Shown: positions 23,049 to 31,607, counted from the first letter of the stretch. The stretch is DNA of 32,109 nucleotides from JANLSO01 sp031362405 (GCA_031362405.1 JANLSO010000075.1:1-32109), one strand, 5' to 3'. Program-made: numbers and translations. Notes: generated by a model not told the origin, from the sequence alone.

Positions 23049-24295
23049 GTCTCCTCCAAGATTGCGCGGGCCGCGCGGTAACCGGCCGCGATGGCGATGC
23101 CCTCGCCGGATTTCTCGCGCCAGGGCTCGGCGCCGGCGATACCGGCCCCGGCCGCGTGCAGGTTCGGCCAAACGACGTTTCCGTCGGGCCCGACCGGGCG
23201 GCAGGCGCCGTCGACGGCAACCCCTGAGGCCATGAGGGGTTGGTGGTCGAGGTGGCGGGCGCTGAGCCGCGGGGTTCCTTCCGGTGGCCCGACAACAGGC
23301 AGATCAAAGACCTTCTCGTGCAGGGCCCCGTAGGAATCGAGCTCGATCCCACCGGCCGCGAAGCCTCCCGTGGCGAGCACCACGGCGTCGGCGGGCAGGT
23401 GCCGGGTGCGCGCCGCCTCGCGCACGCTGACGTGCGACACACGCCCAGCGTCGGACTGGTATCCCACGGCCTCGGGGCCGAGGATCGTCCGGACGCCCGC
23501 ACGCGAAAGCGCCGCGTTGAGCTCACGCTGAAGGCGCATGCCCGGCACCGACGGCGGCACGGTAGGGATCTCCGCGATCGGGGCGCCGAGCCGCTCCTGC
23601 ATCTCGTCCCAGACCTCGTCGGCCTTCGCGAGCCCCAGCACGGCCGGGATCACGATCGTCTCGCCCGGCTCGATCACGGCTTTCAGGGCCGCGGCGAACG
23701 CCACCCGAAACGCCGGCTCGTCGAGCGCGCGGGCGTAGACCTGGCCCGCGACATCGGCCACCCCGGGTCGCGGTGACGCGGCGATCTCCGCATGACGCAC
23801 GCTCACTGACACACCGGGAAGACCAGCGCGCATGAGGTTCTCCGCCAGTAATCGCGGAAAGAAGTCCTTGAGACCAGAAAGGCCTACAGCCACGAAACGT
23901 CCTCCCGCGCGAAGATCGGCCGCGGCCATCGAGGCCGGCGCGAAGGCCGTGTGCCGCGGTACCCCGACCGCGGTCGGCAGCAGGAGGTTCTCCTCGCCAT
24001 CACCAACGAAACGCATCCTGGGGACGCACGCGACGAACCATGCGAGCGCGTCATTGATGGCATCGGCAAGGTGCGCGTAGGGGTGCTCAGGCCGTGAGGC
24101 GACGAACCCCGCCATCGCCTCGCGGGGAGACTCCACCCGCTCGGGCGCGTACCCGAGAACGTCAATCGTGCCCGGCGACAGGTGCAGGCTGCCCGCGCCC
24201 TTGGCGACGACCGTGACGCGTGCCCCATCCTCCGCCAGATGCAACGCCGCCACGAGCCCCGCGAGACCGGCCCCGATAACGACAACCCGCGTCAT
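23045..24295 (-). CDS. glpB: Anaerobic glycerol-3-phosphate dehydrogenase subunit B
   Basis: A 416-residue flavoprotein with N-terminal dinucleotide-binding VVVIGAGLAGLVAALHLAEDG (about 4-24). SLHLSPGTIDVLGY, and PDGNVVWPNLHAAGAGIAGA followed by GEGIAIAAGYRAA at the C-terminus, are characteristic of GlpB. It mediates electron flow between GlpA and GlpC. Its ATG overlaps the glpA stop and its TGA overlaps the glpC ATG, both as ATGA. Length equals the E. coli protein within a few residues. Confidence 0.95.
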   Translation of the reverse strand: MTRVVVIGAGLAGLVAALHLAEDGARVTVVAKGAGSLHLSPGTIDVLGYAPERVESPREAMAGFVASRPEHPYAHLADAINDALAWFVACVPRMRFVGDGEENLLLPTAVGVPRHTAFAPASMAAADLRAGGRFVAVGLSGLKDFFPRLLAENLMRAGLPGVSVSVRHAEIAASPRPGVADVAGQVYARALDEPAFRVAFAAALKAVIEPGETIVIPAVLGLAKADEVWDEMQERLGAPIAEIPTVPPSVPGMRLQRELNAALSRAGVRTILGPEAVGYQSDAGRVSHVSVREAARTRHLPADAVVLATGGFAAGGIELDSYGALHEKVFDLPVVGPPEGTPRLSARHLDHQPLMASGVAVDGACRPVGPDGNVVWPNLHAAGAGIAGAEPWREKSGEGIAIAAGYRAARAILEET

Positions 24296-25866
24296 GCCGG
24301 CACGGCGACCGGCAGGTGCTCGACGTCAAGGGTGCCTTGGAAGATCCAGTCGTCGAGGCAGGCCTGACGCATCTGGTCGCCGTAGAGAATCGGCTCGAGC
24401 CCAAGCCAGCGGTGCTGCAGGAACGTCAAGAGCAGCTCGTCGGCGCGCCCGACTTCCGCGTCGCCGAGTCCGTGGAGGATGCCCGTCGCCCGGTAGGTGC
24501 AGAAGCCCCCCTGGCAGGGGCCCATCCCGAGCCGCAGAACGCGCCGTACGTCGTCGAGGTTCATCCCCGGACGTCGGCGCGCGACTTCCAGGAGGCGGCG
24601 GCGCGGAATCAGCTCGCATTCGCAGACGAGCTGGTCGTCGGCCATCGCCTCTTCCTGGGCGGCGAGTCGCGAGCCGAGCCAGTAGTAATTGCCTGCCTGC
24701 GAACCGGGCAGGGGCTCGCTCGCCGTCGTGCAGGTCCGCGCGGCACCCATTTGGGCGCACATCGCGTCGACGACCGTCTCCGCCATCAGCCGGTAGGTGG
24801 TGAGCTTGCCGCCGGTGATCGTGAGGAAGCCAGACACGCCGTCATGGCTGAGGTGATCGACGAGCGCAAGGCCACGGCTCATGTGGTGAGTGTCTTCGCC
24901 GTGCTCATCCGAATGCGTGTCTTTGAACAGCGGGCGGGCACCGGTCCACACGTGCAGGGCCCGCGCCTGGCGAAAGCCGGGCACGATCACCTCGCCCGCG
25001 TCGAGCATCTGCTGGACCTCGCCGGGGCTGATGCTGAGGTCGTCGGGGCTGTCGACCTTCACGTCGGTGGTACCGATGATGCATACCGAGTGGCTCGGGA
25101 CGATGATGTCGCCGTCGGCGGGGTGCTCGCAGCGGTTGACGACGGTGCTGACCAGCCGATGGTTCATGGCGATCATGATTCCCTTGCCGGGGACCACGGT
25201 GATCCCCGGACATCTCGCCATGTCGGCGATCTCGCCGGCCCATACGCCACCGGCATTGATGACAAAGCCGGCCTCGATGCGAACGTCTTCATGCGAACGA
25301 TCGTCACGAGCAAGGGCGCCGACGACCCGGTCGCCGTCGCGCAGGACCTCGGTCACCCAGTGGTAGGAAAGTATCGTCGCCCCGTGCTCTTGCGCGGAGC
25401 GGGCGTTGCCCCAAAGCAGCGTCCAGGCGTCGATCGAGGCGTCTTCCACCTCGAAGGCACGGGAGATGCCCGGATTGATGCGCGGCTCTCGGGCAAGGGC
25501 CGCGCCCACGGTGATCTCCTGTACCGCCACCCCCGTCGCGCGACAGCCGGCGAAGAACCGGTCGGCATAGGCCGGGTCATCCGCGGGCGTCGTGACGAAA
25601 AGGCCGCCCGTGTCTTCGATCGACTCGGCAGCAATCCGCCGCAGGATGGCGCTTTCCTCGGCGCACTCGGTGGCCGCCTGTGTATCGGAGATCACGTATC
25701 GCCCACCCGAGTGCAGGAGGCCGTGGAACCGGCCGGTGGTGCCCTGGCCGAGGTCGACCCGCTCGACGAGGATGGTGCGAAAGCCCCGCAGGGCGGCGTC
25801 GCGAACGACCCCGAGGCCGGTCGCGCCGCCGCCGATGACAAGGACGTCACATTCGTGCGTAGTTAT
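24292..25866 (-). CDS. glpA: Anaerobic glycerol-3-phosphate dehydrogenase subunit A, non-canonical ATA start
   Basis: A 524-residue FAD subunit that oxidises glycerol-3-phosphate to DHAP. The N-terminus THECDVLVIGGGATGLGVVR holds the FAD Rossmann motif, then FHGLLHSGGRYV as in GlpA. The C-terminal BFD-like [2Fe-2S] region has CECE and GPCQGGFC. The first canonical start in frame is a GTG at 25695, which would delete the whole FAD-binding motif. The full domain begins at an ATA (25866-25864) placed after AAGGAGGG where every comparable junction of this operon has ATGA. One C-to-T change on the plus strand at 25864 turns ATGA into ATAA. It may be translated weakly from ATA, or the base may be an error. 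Confidence 0.88.
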   Translation of the reverse strand: MTTHECDVLVIGGGATGLGVVRDAALRGFRTILVERVDLGQGTTGRFHGLLHSGGRYVISDTQAATECAEESAILRRIAAESIEDTGGLFVTTPADDPAYADRFFAGCRATGVAVQEITVGAALAREPRINPGISRAFEVEDASIDAWTLLWGNARSAQEHGATILSYHWVTEVLRDGDRVVGALARDDRSHEDVRIEAGFVINAGGVWAGEIADMARCPGITVVPGKGIMIAMNHRLVSTVVNRCEHPADGDIIVPSHSVCIIGTTDVKVDSPDDLSISPGEVQQMLDAGEVIVPGFRQARALHVWTGARPLFKDTHSDEHGEDTHHMSRGLALVDHLSHDGVSGFLTITGGKLTTYRLMAETVVDAMCAQMGAARTCTTASEPLPGSQAGNYYWLGSRLAAQEEAMADDQLVCECELIPRRRLLEVARRRPGMNLDDVRRVLRLGMGPCQGGFCTYRATGILHGLGDAEVGRADELLLTFLQHRWLGLEPILYGDQMRQACLDDWIFQGTLDVEHLPVAVPA

Positions 25867-27374
25867 GAGCCCTCCTTTTCCACCCAGTCGAACGACTTGG
25901 TGACCGCCTTCTTCCAGAAGCGGTACTCGGTCTCGCGCTGTTTGGCGTCCATCGAGGGTTTCCAGCGCTTGTCCTCGACCCAGTTCTCACGCAGGTCTTC
26001 CTGCTTGGCCCAGAACCCAACGGCCAAACCCGCGGCGTAAGCCGCTCCGAGCGCGGTCGTCTCAGCCACGGCAGGTCGGATCACATCGACGTTGAGCAGG
26101 TCGGCCTGGAACTGCATGAGCAGGTCGTTTTGGACCATTCCGCCATCGACCTTCAGCGATTCGAGAGCCACACCCGAGTCGGCGTTCATGGCCTCGACGA
26201 CCTCGCGGCTCTGGTAGGCCGTGGCCTCGAGGACGGCCCGGGCGATGTGCCCGGCGTTGACGTATCGGGTCAGGCCGGCGATCACGCCGCGCGCATCGCT
26301 GCGCCAATAGGGAGCAAAGAGCCCCGAGAACGCGGGCACGAAATAGACGCCACCGTTGTTTTCGACGGTCATGGCCAGTTCTTCGACCTCCGGAGCCGCC
26401 TTGATCATTTTCAGATTGTCGCGCAACCACTGAACGAGCGCCCCGGTAATGGCGATCGAACCCTCGAGCGCGTAGATCGTCGGGCCGTCGCCGATGCGGT
26501 ACGCCGCGGTGGTGATGAGCCCGTTCTTCGACTGAACGGCCTCGGTACCGGTGTTCAGCAGTAGGAAGTTGCCGGTGCCGTAGGTGTTCTTGGCCTCGCC
26601 GACCGCGAAGCAGGTCTGGCCGAAGAGCGCGGCCTGCTGGTCGCCGAGGTCACCGGCAACCTTCACTCCCTGGACCGCAGGAATCGTCGCCTCGCCGTAG
26701 ACCTCGCTGGAGCCGCGGATCTCCGGGAGCATCGTGCGTGGCACGCCGATGGCGGCCAGCAGTTCGTCGTCCCATTGGAGCGTCGCGAGGTCCATCAGAA
26801 GCGTGCGGCTGGCGTTGGAGACGTCGGTGATGTGCAGGCCGCCGTTCACGCCGCCGGTGAGGTTCCAGATGACCCACGTGTCCATGTTCCCGAACATCAG
26901 CTCGCCGGCATCGGCCTTGGCGGCGGCACCCTCGACGTTGTCGAGAATCCAACGCACCTTCGGTCCCGAGAAGTAGGTCGCGATCGGTAGGCCGGTCTTG
27001 GCGCGGAAGCGGTCTTGCCCTCCGTCGGCCATCAGCCGATCGCAGATCACGTCGGTGCGGGTGTCCTGCCAGACGATCGCGTTGTAGACGGCTTTGCCGG
27101 TGTTGCGATCCCAGACCACCGCGGTCTCGCGCTGGTTGGTGATGCCGATCGCGGCGAGGTCGTCCTTGCCGATGCCGGCCGATGCGAGGGCTTCGCCGAC
27201 GACCTCTTCGGTGCGGCTCCAGACCTCCGCGGGGTCATGCTCGACCCACCCGGGCTTGGGGAATATCTGCTCGTGCTCTTTCTGCGCGATCGAGACAACC
27301 TTGCCGCCGTGATCGAAGATCATGAACCGGGTGCTCGTGGTTCCCTGATCGATCGCACCTGCGTATTTCGCCAC
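25863..27374 (-). CDS. glpK: Glycerol kinase
   Basis: A 503-residue FGGY kinase, the same length as E. coli GlpK. Signature parts are GAIDQGTTSTRFMIFD at the N-terminus, NAIVWQDTRTD, GNFLLLNTG and LKVDGGMVQNDLLMQFQADL at the C-terminal ATP-binding lobe. It makes glycerol-3-phosphate from glycerol entering through GlpF, feeding GlpABC. The GTG at 27374 is chosen because it starts the conserved AKYAGAIDQG and has GGAG upstream; it leaves 20 bp after dhaL, the only real gap in the operon. The stop is TAA within the ATAA junction to glpA. Confidence 0.96.
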   Translation of the reverse strand: MAKYAGAIDQGTTSTRFMIFDHGGKVVSIAQKEHEQIFPKPGWVEHDPAEVWSRTEEVVGEALASAGIGKDDLAAIGITNQRETAVVWDRNTGKAVYNAIVWQDTRTDVICDRLMADGGQDRFRAKTGLPIATYFSGPKVRWILDNVEGAAAKADAGELMFGNMDTWVIWNLTGGVNGGLHITDVSNASRTLLMDLATLQWDDELLAAIGVPRTMLPEIRGSSEVYGEATIPAVQGVKVAGDLGDQQAALFGQTCFAVGEAKNTYGTGNFLLLNTGTEAVQSKNGLITTAAYRIGDGPTIYALEGSIAITGALVQWLRDNLKMIKAAPEVEELAMTVENNGGVYFVPAFSGLFAPYWRSDARGVIAGLTRYVNAGHIARAVLEATAYQSREVVEAMNADSGVALESLKVDGGMVQNDLLMQFQADLLNVDVIRPAVAETTALGAAYAAGLAVGFWAKQEDLRENWVEDKRWKPSMDAKQRETEYRFWKKAVTKSFDWVEKEGS

Positions 27375-27394
27375 GTTCGTTCTCCGATCCGTCG

Positions 27395-28036
27395 CTATGC
27401 GGCCCACGTTCGCGCGGCGCACCGCGCGAGAAGGGCACTCGATGTCGCGCCCGGGTCTTGGTGACCGGTGCTGCGTTCTCCCAGGTAGCTGGCGCGCCCT
27501 TTGCGCGCGACCAGCGGGATGGTGGCCCGGGCGCCCTCCTCGGCCTGCTCGGCTCCCCGAGCGAGCGCGTCCGCAAAGGACGCGCCCTCCCCGAGCGCCG
27601 CGCTCACCGCGTCCGCGGCGGGCTGGAGTGCATCCACCATCGTCTTGTCCTGGAGTTCTGCCTTACCGCGCGAGCGCACCCCGGCGACACCGGCCGCAAA
27701 GCACACGGCCCAGTCATCGGGGGTCAGATCGTCGGCCGGGGCGGTCGAGCCGAACTGCAGAAAGAAGGTCCCGTACAGCGGACCCGCCGCCCCACCGACC
27801 TTCGAGATCAAGGTCATCCCCACGGCTTTCATGAATGCCGCAACGTCGGGCGGCTCACCGGTGTCGAGCTTCTCGACCACAGCCCGCATGCCGCGGTCCA
27901 TGTTGATGCCGTGGTCGCCATCGCCGATCGCCGAGTCAAGGGCGGTCAGCGCCTCCTTCTGGGCAGCCATCTCCACGGCGAAGGCCCGCACCCATGCGGA
28001 CACCTCGCCGACGGTGATGTGTGTTGCCTCGCTCAT
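27395..28036 (-). CDS. dhaL: Dihydroxyacetone kinase ADP-binding subunit
   Basis: A 213-residue helical subunit. LDSAIGDGDHGINMDRGM (residues about 34-51) contains the Asp cluster that binds two Mg ions and ADP in DhaL, and KVGGAAGPLYGTFF and KTMVDALQPA are family signatures. In the PTS-dependent system ADP stays bound as a cofactor and is rephosphorylated by DhaM, then passes phosphate to the substrate on DhaK. The ATG overlaps the dhaK stop; an upstream extension of the frame is overlap only. Confidence 0.95.
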   Translation of the reverse strand: MSEATHITVGEVSAWVRAFAVEMAAQKEALTALDSAIGDGDHGINMDRGMRAVVEKLDTGEPPDVAAFMKAVGMTLISKVGGAAGPLYGTFFLQFGSTAPADDLTPDDWAVCFAAGVAGVRSRGKAELQDKTMVDALQPAADAVSAALGEGASFADALARGAEQAEEGARATIPLVARKGRASYLGERSTGHQDPGATSSALLARCAARTWAA

Positions 28037-29034
28037 GCGCCCCATCGCAGGCCGGCGGTGTGCACCGGTGCGTCCCACAGGCGAATAAGCTCGTCGTCGA
28101 GCCGCAGCAGGGTGATGGAGCACCCGGCCATCTCGAGCGACGTGATGTACGAACCAACGAGGCTGCGCGCGACCGTGATGCCACGGGCCGCGAGCAGTGC
28201 CATCAGCTCGTGGTAGACGACGTACAGCTCGATCAGTGGCGTGCCCCCCATCCCGTTGACGAACGCCAGCACCCGGTCGCCGGAGGCGAACGGAAGGTCG
28301 TCGAGGATCGGCGTCGTCAAGCGTTCGGTGACCTCGCGGGCCGAGGCGACGGGCAACCGCTCGCGCCCTGGTTCGCCGTGGATCCCGATGCCGATCTCCA
28401 TCTCGTCATCGCCCAACTCGAACGTCGGCTTACCCGCCGCGGGGACGGTGCACGAGGTCAACGCCATGCCCATCGTGCGGCCCTCGGCGTTGACCCGGCG
28501 ACACACCTCGGCGACCGCGGCGAGGTCTTTGCCCTCCTCGGCGGCCGCCCCGACGATCTTCTCGCAGAGCACGGTCACCCCCACGCCGCGGCGACCCGCG
28601 GTGTAGAGGCTGTCCTGAACGGCGACGTCGTCGTTGGTGATGACGGCCTCCACCTGGATGCCGTCACCCCCGGCGAGGTCGGCGGCCATCTCGAAGTTCA
28701 GGATGTCGCCGGTGTAGTTCTTGACGATGTGCAGCACCCCGGCCCCGCCGTCGACGGCCTTCGTGGCCTCGAGCATCTGGTCGGGGGTCGGTGAGGTGAA
28801 GACCTCCCCGGGGCACGCGACGTCGAGCATGCCCATGCCCACAAAGCCACCGTGCATCGGCTCGTGGCCCGAGCCACCGCCGGAGAGAATTCCCACCTTG
28901 CCCTTCACGGGAGCGTCGGCGCGAACGATGTAGGCGGGGTCGTAGTTGATCCTCACCAGATCGCCGTGCGCCGCCGCGAAACCCTTGAGGGATTCCGTGA
29001 CGACGTCGGCCGGGTCGTTGATCAGCTTCTTCAT
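28033..29034 (-). CDS. dhaK: Dihydroxyacetone kinase substrate-binding subunit
   Basis: A 333-residue subunit that binds dihydroxyacetone covalently. The substrate histidine is H219 in GIGIHGEPG; other signatures are VGILSGGGSGHEPMHGGFVG (47-66) and KNYTGDILNFEMA (105-117). It works with DhaL and DhaM to make DHAP from dihydroxyacetone using PEP. Its ATG overlaps the glpF stop by one base (TGATG) and its stop overlaps dhaL by ATGA. Placement between glpF and glpK ties dihydroxyacetone use to glycerol uptake. Confidence 0.96.
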   Translation of the reverse strand: MKKLINDPADVVTESLKGFAAAHGDLVRINYDPAYIVRADAPVKGKVGILSGGGSGHEPMHGGFVGMGMLDVACPGEVFTSPTPDQMLEATKAVDGGAGVLHIVKNYTGDILNFEMAADLAGGDGIQVEAVITNDDVAVQDSLYTAGRRGVGVTVLCEKIVGAAAEEGKDLAAVAEVCRRVNAEGRTMGMALTSCTVPAAGKPTFELGDDEMEIGIGIHGEPGRERLPVASAREVTERLTTPILDDLPFASGDRVLAFVNGMGGTPLIELYVVYHELMALLAARGITVARSLVGSYITSLEMAGCSITLLRLDDELIRLWDAPVHTAGLRWGA

Positions 29035-29930
29035 CAGACGTCCTCAGCGACCTCGCCGCGCTGCTTGAGGCCCTCGGTGTCGTCCTTCATCCGCGCCTTC
29101 AGCACATCGTTGATGAAGAAGTCGTAGATGAACGCGCCGATGACGGCACCGATGATGGGTGCGACGATCGGCACCCAGAAGTAGGCGTCGAGGTTGCCCT
29201 GCTTGCCCGGGATCGCCGCATCGCCCCACCCAGCCATCCAGGTGAACAGCCGTGGCCCGAAGTCGCGAGCCGGGTTGATCGCGTAACCGGAGTTCGCCCC
29301 GAAGGACATGCCGATCGCCATGACGCCGAAGCCGATGACGATCGCGCCGAGGTTGGCCTTCGGCGGGATGTTCATCAAGTCGATCACCGCGAACACGATG
29401 ATGATGAGCAGCGCTGTACCGGTGATCTCACTGATCAACGGGCCCACGTAGTCACCGAAATAGCCCGCCGGCCCGGTGACGAAGATCCCGATGGTGCTGG
29501 CGTCTTTGTTCCCCACACCGGCCGCCTTCTCAGCGGCGTCGATCGCGTCTTTGTAGTTCAAGAAAACGAGGGCCGCGCCGGCGAACGCTCCGGCCACTTG
29601 GGCAGCGATGTACCCCGGTACCTTGGCCCATGCAAAGCCCCGTTTGACCGCGAGCGCGACGGTCACCGCGGGGTTGATGTGGGCGCCGCTGATTCCCCCG
29701 GCGACGTAAACGCCCATGATGACCGCCATCCCCCAGCCGAATGTAATGAGCAGCCAGTCGCCGTTGCTGACCGTCCCGTCGCCGCGACCAGATTGCGGAA
29801 GACCCGCGACGGCCATCGCGACGACGCCAGTGCCGAACGCGATGAGCACGAAGGTGCCGAGGAACTCCGAAAGGAGCTCACCCATCGTCCCTTCACGCCA
29901 ACCGGTCTTTCCGTGTGTTAGCTCTGCCAT
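29034..29930 (-). CDS. glpF: Glycerol uptake facilitator (aquaglyceroporin)
   Basis: A 298-residue MIP-family channel with six membrane helices and both NPA half-helices: NPA at 86-88 (GAHINPAVT) and NPARD at 219-223 (GYAINPARDFGPR). The Asp after the second NPAR is typical of glycerol-conducting members rather than strict water channels. GGAGGTG before the ATG at 29930 fixes the start. It is the first gene of the glycerol/dihydroxyacetone operon, with no gene for 470 bp or more upstream, so the main promoter should lie there. A polar C-terminal tail of about 25 residues is less conserved. Confidence 0.95.
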   Translation of the reverse strand: MAELTHGKTGWREGTMGELLSEFLGTFVLIAFGTGVVAMAVAGLPQSGRGDGTVSNGDWLLITFGWGMAVIMGVYVAGGISGAHINPAVTVALAVKRGFAWAKVPGYIAAQVAGAFAGAALVFLNYKDAIDAAEKAAGVGNKDASTIGIFVTGPAGYFGDYVGPLISEITGTALLIIIVFAVIDLMNIPPKANLGAIVIGFGVMAIGMSFGANSGYAINPARDFGPRLFTWMAGWGDAAIPGKQGNLDAYFWVPIVAPIIGAVIGAFIYDFFINDVLKARMKDDTEGLKQRGEVAEDV

Positions 29931-30460
29931 GAGAACACCTCCACGTTTGTGCCGATCGACACGATCGTCCACCCAACGGGGGTCGGCGCGAAACCCCCTC
30001 CGGTCTTCCATGTCGCTTTTGTTGCTTTCCCATCCGGCAGCTTTGGCAAACGTCCGGCGGAGTCACGCGCCCGACGTGGTCATTTCGCGGGACTGATTTC
30101 GTCATTCGCGCCGCCGAGATTCGCCATCGGCGCGGTTGGTAGTACTCATCTGCAGCGTGAGCTCTCCCCATGTGCCCGCCTGACTTTCCCGCATCTGCAC
30201 GGCCCGCCGCCCCCGGCAAAACGGCAGTGACGGAACGGTGTTGCGGCACGACGCGCGCGCCTCCGGCGTGCTGCACCAACTCACTCGGCTCCACGAGCAA
30301 TGAAAGAGATCCAAGGGGCCCTGCGCCGCCGAGGCGCACGTGGCGCCGGCGACGCTGACTGCTGAAACCGCGTGACTCAACCACCGACACGACTGACCAC
30401 AGGGGGCGTTGTTTCATCGCCGGCGCCGTCGTCATAGCACGTGTTCCAATCGTCGCCTGA
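29931..30460. other. Non-coding leader and intergenic region upstream of glpF
   Basis: No frame on either strand shows family resemblance or consistent coding bias. It should contain the promoter of the glpF operon. Notable words are two ATTTCG and one ATTCG at 30082-30108 and a CGATCG-N3-CGATCG repeat at 29953-29967. No clear -10/-35 pair or terminator could be chosen. Confidence 0.5.
30082..30108. promoter_or_regulatory. Possible DeoR/GlpR-type repeat upstream of glpF
   Basis: ATTTCG occurs at 30082-30087 and 30096-30101, with ATTCG at 30104-30108; on the glpF strand these read CGAAAT. DeoR-family repressors such as GlpR often bind repeated TTTCG/CGAAA words, but spacing here is irregular and the site is 150 bp from the gene. 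Confidence 0.25.
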
Positions 30461-30478
30461 TCGAGGGTTGGCGACAAG

Positions 30479-30492
30479 TCGGAGGCCTCCGA
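30479..30492. repeat. 14-bp perfect palindrome
   Basis: TCGGAGGCCTCCGA is self-complementary without spacer. It lies 28 bp before a longer palindrome, in the leader of the membrane-protein remnant. Confidence 0.8.
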
Positions 30493-30520
30493 GACCGTCC
30501 CGAATCCCGACGACGCGCCT

Positions 30521-30544
30521 CGCCCCTGGAACGTTCCAGGGGCG
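30521..30544. repeat. 24-bp perfect palindrome
   Basis: CGCCCCTGGAAC (30521-30532) is followed at once by its exact reverse complement. No T-tract follows. It is the third long perfect inverted repeat in the window. Confidence 0.85.
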
Positions 30545-30764
30545 GTCGCCCGGTTCATCGAAGTCGAAGCCGCGGTTGCGCTCTTCGTCGCCGTGGTGCT
30601 CCTCCTCTACGCGACGGCAACGCGGCGGATGCGGGCACGCTGGTGGTGGATCATCGCGATGCTCTGCGCCCTCGGCGGCCTCATCGGGCTGCTCGCACGC
30701 GCCGCAACAGCCCGGGTGATCGGCGCGAACATCGACTTCGGGATCGCCGTCGTCTTCTTCCGGG

Positions 30765-31436
30765 GTGCCGGTGCCCGTCACCATCAGCAACGGCCAGGCG
30801 GCCGCTGGGCCCGTCGCCGCGTACGGATTCGAAGAGACGTCGATTGCCGAGGTCACGGACTCGTCCCCCTACGCAAACAACGGGCTGCTCGAAGGCGGGA
30901 CCGCGAGGTCGACTGCCGGACGTTTCGGGAACGCCCTCCAGTTCGACGGCACGAACGACCTCATGACAGTCGCCGACGCCCCTTCGCTCGACCTCACAAC
31001 GGCCATCACCCTCGAGGCGTGGGTCAACCCGGCAGCGCTCGGGACCACCTGGAGGACCGCCGTACTCAAAGAGGGTCCCGGCTCGTTGCGCTACGCCCTC
31101 TCTGCGAACAATGCCGCCACCCGGCCGAACGGCCACGTTTTCACCGAGGCCGACCAACGCGTCGAGGGCCCCGGGGCCCTACCCGTGAACCAGTGGTCTC
31201 ATCTCGCCACCACCTACGACGGCGTGTCCCAAAGCTCTACCTGAACGGCGCGCTCGTCGGGACGCGGCCGACCACGCGCCTTGAACACGTCGGCGAACCC
31301 GATGCGCATTGGTGGTAATACGGTCTGGAAGGAATGGTTCAAGGGCCGTATCGACGAGGTGCGCGTCTACACCCGCGCCCTCAGCGGAGCCGAGATCCAG
31401 ACCGACATGAACCAGCCGATGTCGCCGCCCGGCTGA
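30765..31436 (+). pseudogene. LamG/concanavalin-like domain protein, frameshifted
   Basis: A jelly-roll LamG domain is spread over two frames. The first part has AAYGFEETSIAEVTDSS, GRFGNALQFDGTNDLMTVAD, ITLEAWVNPAALG and NQWSHLATTYDG. At about 31229 one base appears lost and the match continues in another frame as KLYLNGALVGT. At about 31277 a base is gained and the first frame returns with NPMRIGG, WFKGRIDEVRVYTRALSGAEI and a TGA at 31434-31436. Without correction translation stops at 31242-31244. Net length is kept, so the damage is recent or due to sequencing. Such domains usually sit in secreted proteins, but no signal peptide or upstream partner is intact. Confidence 0.75.
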
Positions 31437-31458
31437 GCGGCGGCCCTCAGCGGAGCCG
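31377..31458 (+). repeat. 16-bp direct repeat flanking the LamG stop
   Basis: GCCCTCAGCGGAGCCG occurs at 31377-31392 in the LamG relic and again at 31443-31458 just after its stop, 66 bp apart. The second copy also forms a stem (CGGCGGC/GCCGCCG) with its flanks. It may be a small duplication. Confidence 0.7.
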
Positions 31459-31500
31459 CCGTTCACGTAGGCCCGCCTGCCGGTCCGTCCGTGGGTCTCC

Positions 31501-31526
31501 TTCACGCTCTCGGATGCCTCTAAAGT
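31501..31526 (+). promoter_or_regulatory. Weak candidate promoter for the glutamate dehydrogenase gene
   Basis: TAAAGT at 31521-31526 is a fair -10 element about 80 bp before the ATG. TTCACG at 31501-31506 could be a -35, but the 14-bp spacing is short. Confidence 0.25.
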
Positions 31527-31607
31527 GTTTCGAGCGCGCGCGTTCATCCCTGAGCGGCGCGCCGGTTGCCGGCAGAGCCGATTGCGCCGGGGAATTCAGG
31601 GAGCTGT

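Larger units (their letters stand above)
30479..30763 (+). pseudogene. Membrane protein remnant, family unknown
   Basis: One frame, open from a TGA at 30458-30460, reads a polar leader then FIEVEAAVALFVAVVLLLY, a basic turn RRMRARWWW and IIAMLCALGGLIGLLARAA, two convincing membrane helices. It has no start codon before the first helix (the first GTG is inside it) and the frame then dissolves into arginine-rich nonsense where the LamG relic begins in another frame. It may be part of the same ancestral gene as the LamG domain or a neighbour. Confidence 0.4.

Noticed and set aside
25692..25695. GTG at 25695 as the glpA start
   Set aside because: It would remove about 57 residues including the FAD-binding GGGATG motif that is present and in frame upstream.
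24316..26040. A 574-codon open frame on the plus strand opposite glpA
   Set aside because: It mirrors glpA in high-GC DNA, has no family resemblance, and glpA is certain on the other strand.
30377..30856. Minus-strand 159-codon open frame
   Set aside because: Acidic, low-complexity complement of the membrane-protein relic with no ribosome binding site or family resemblance.
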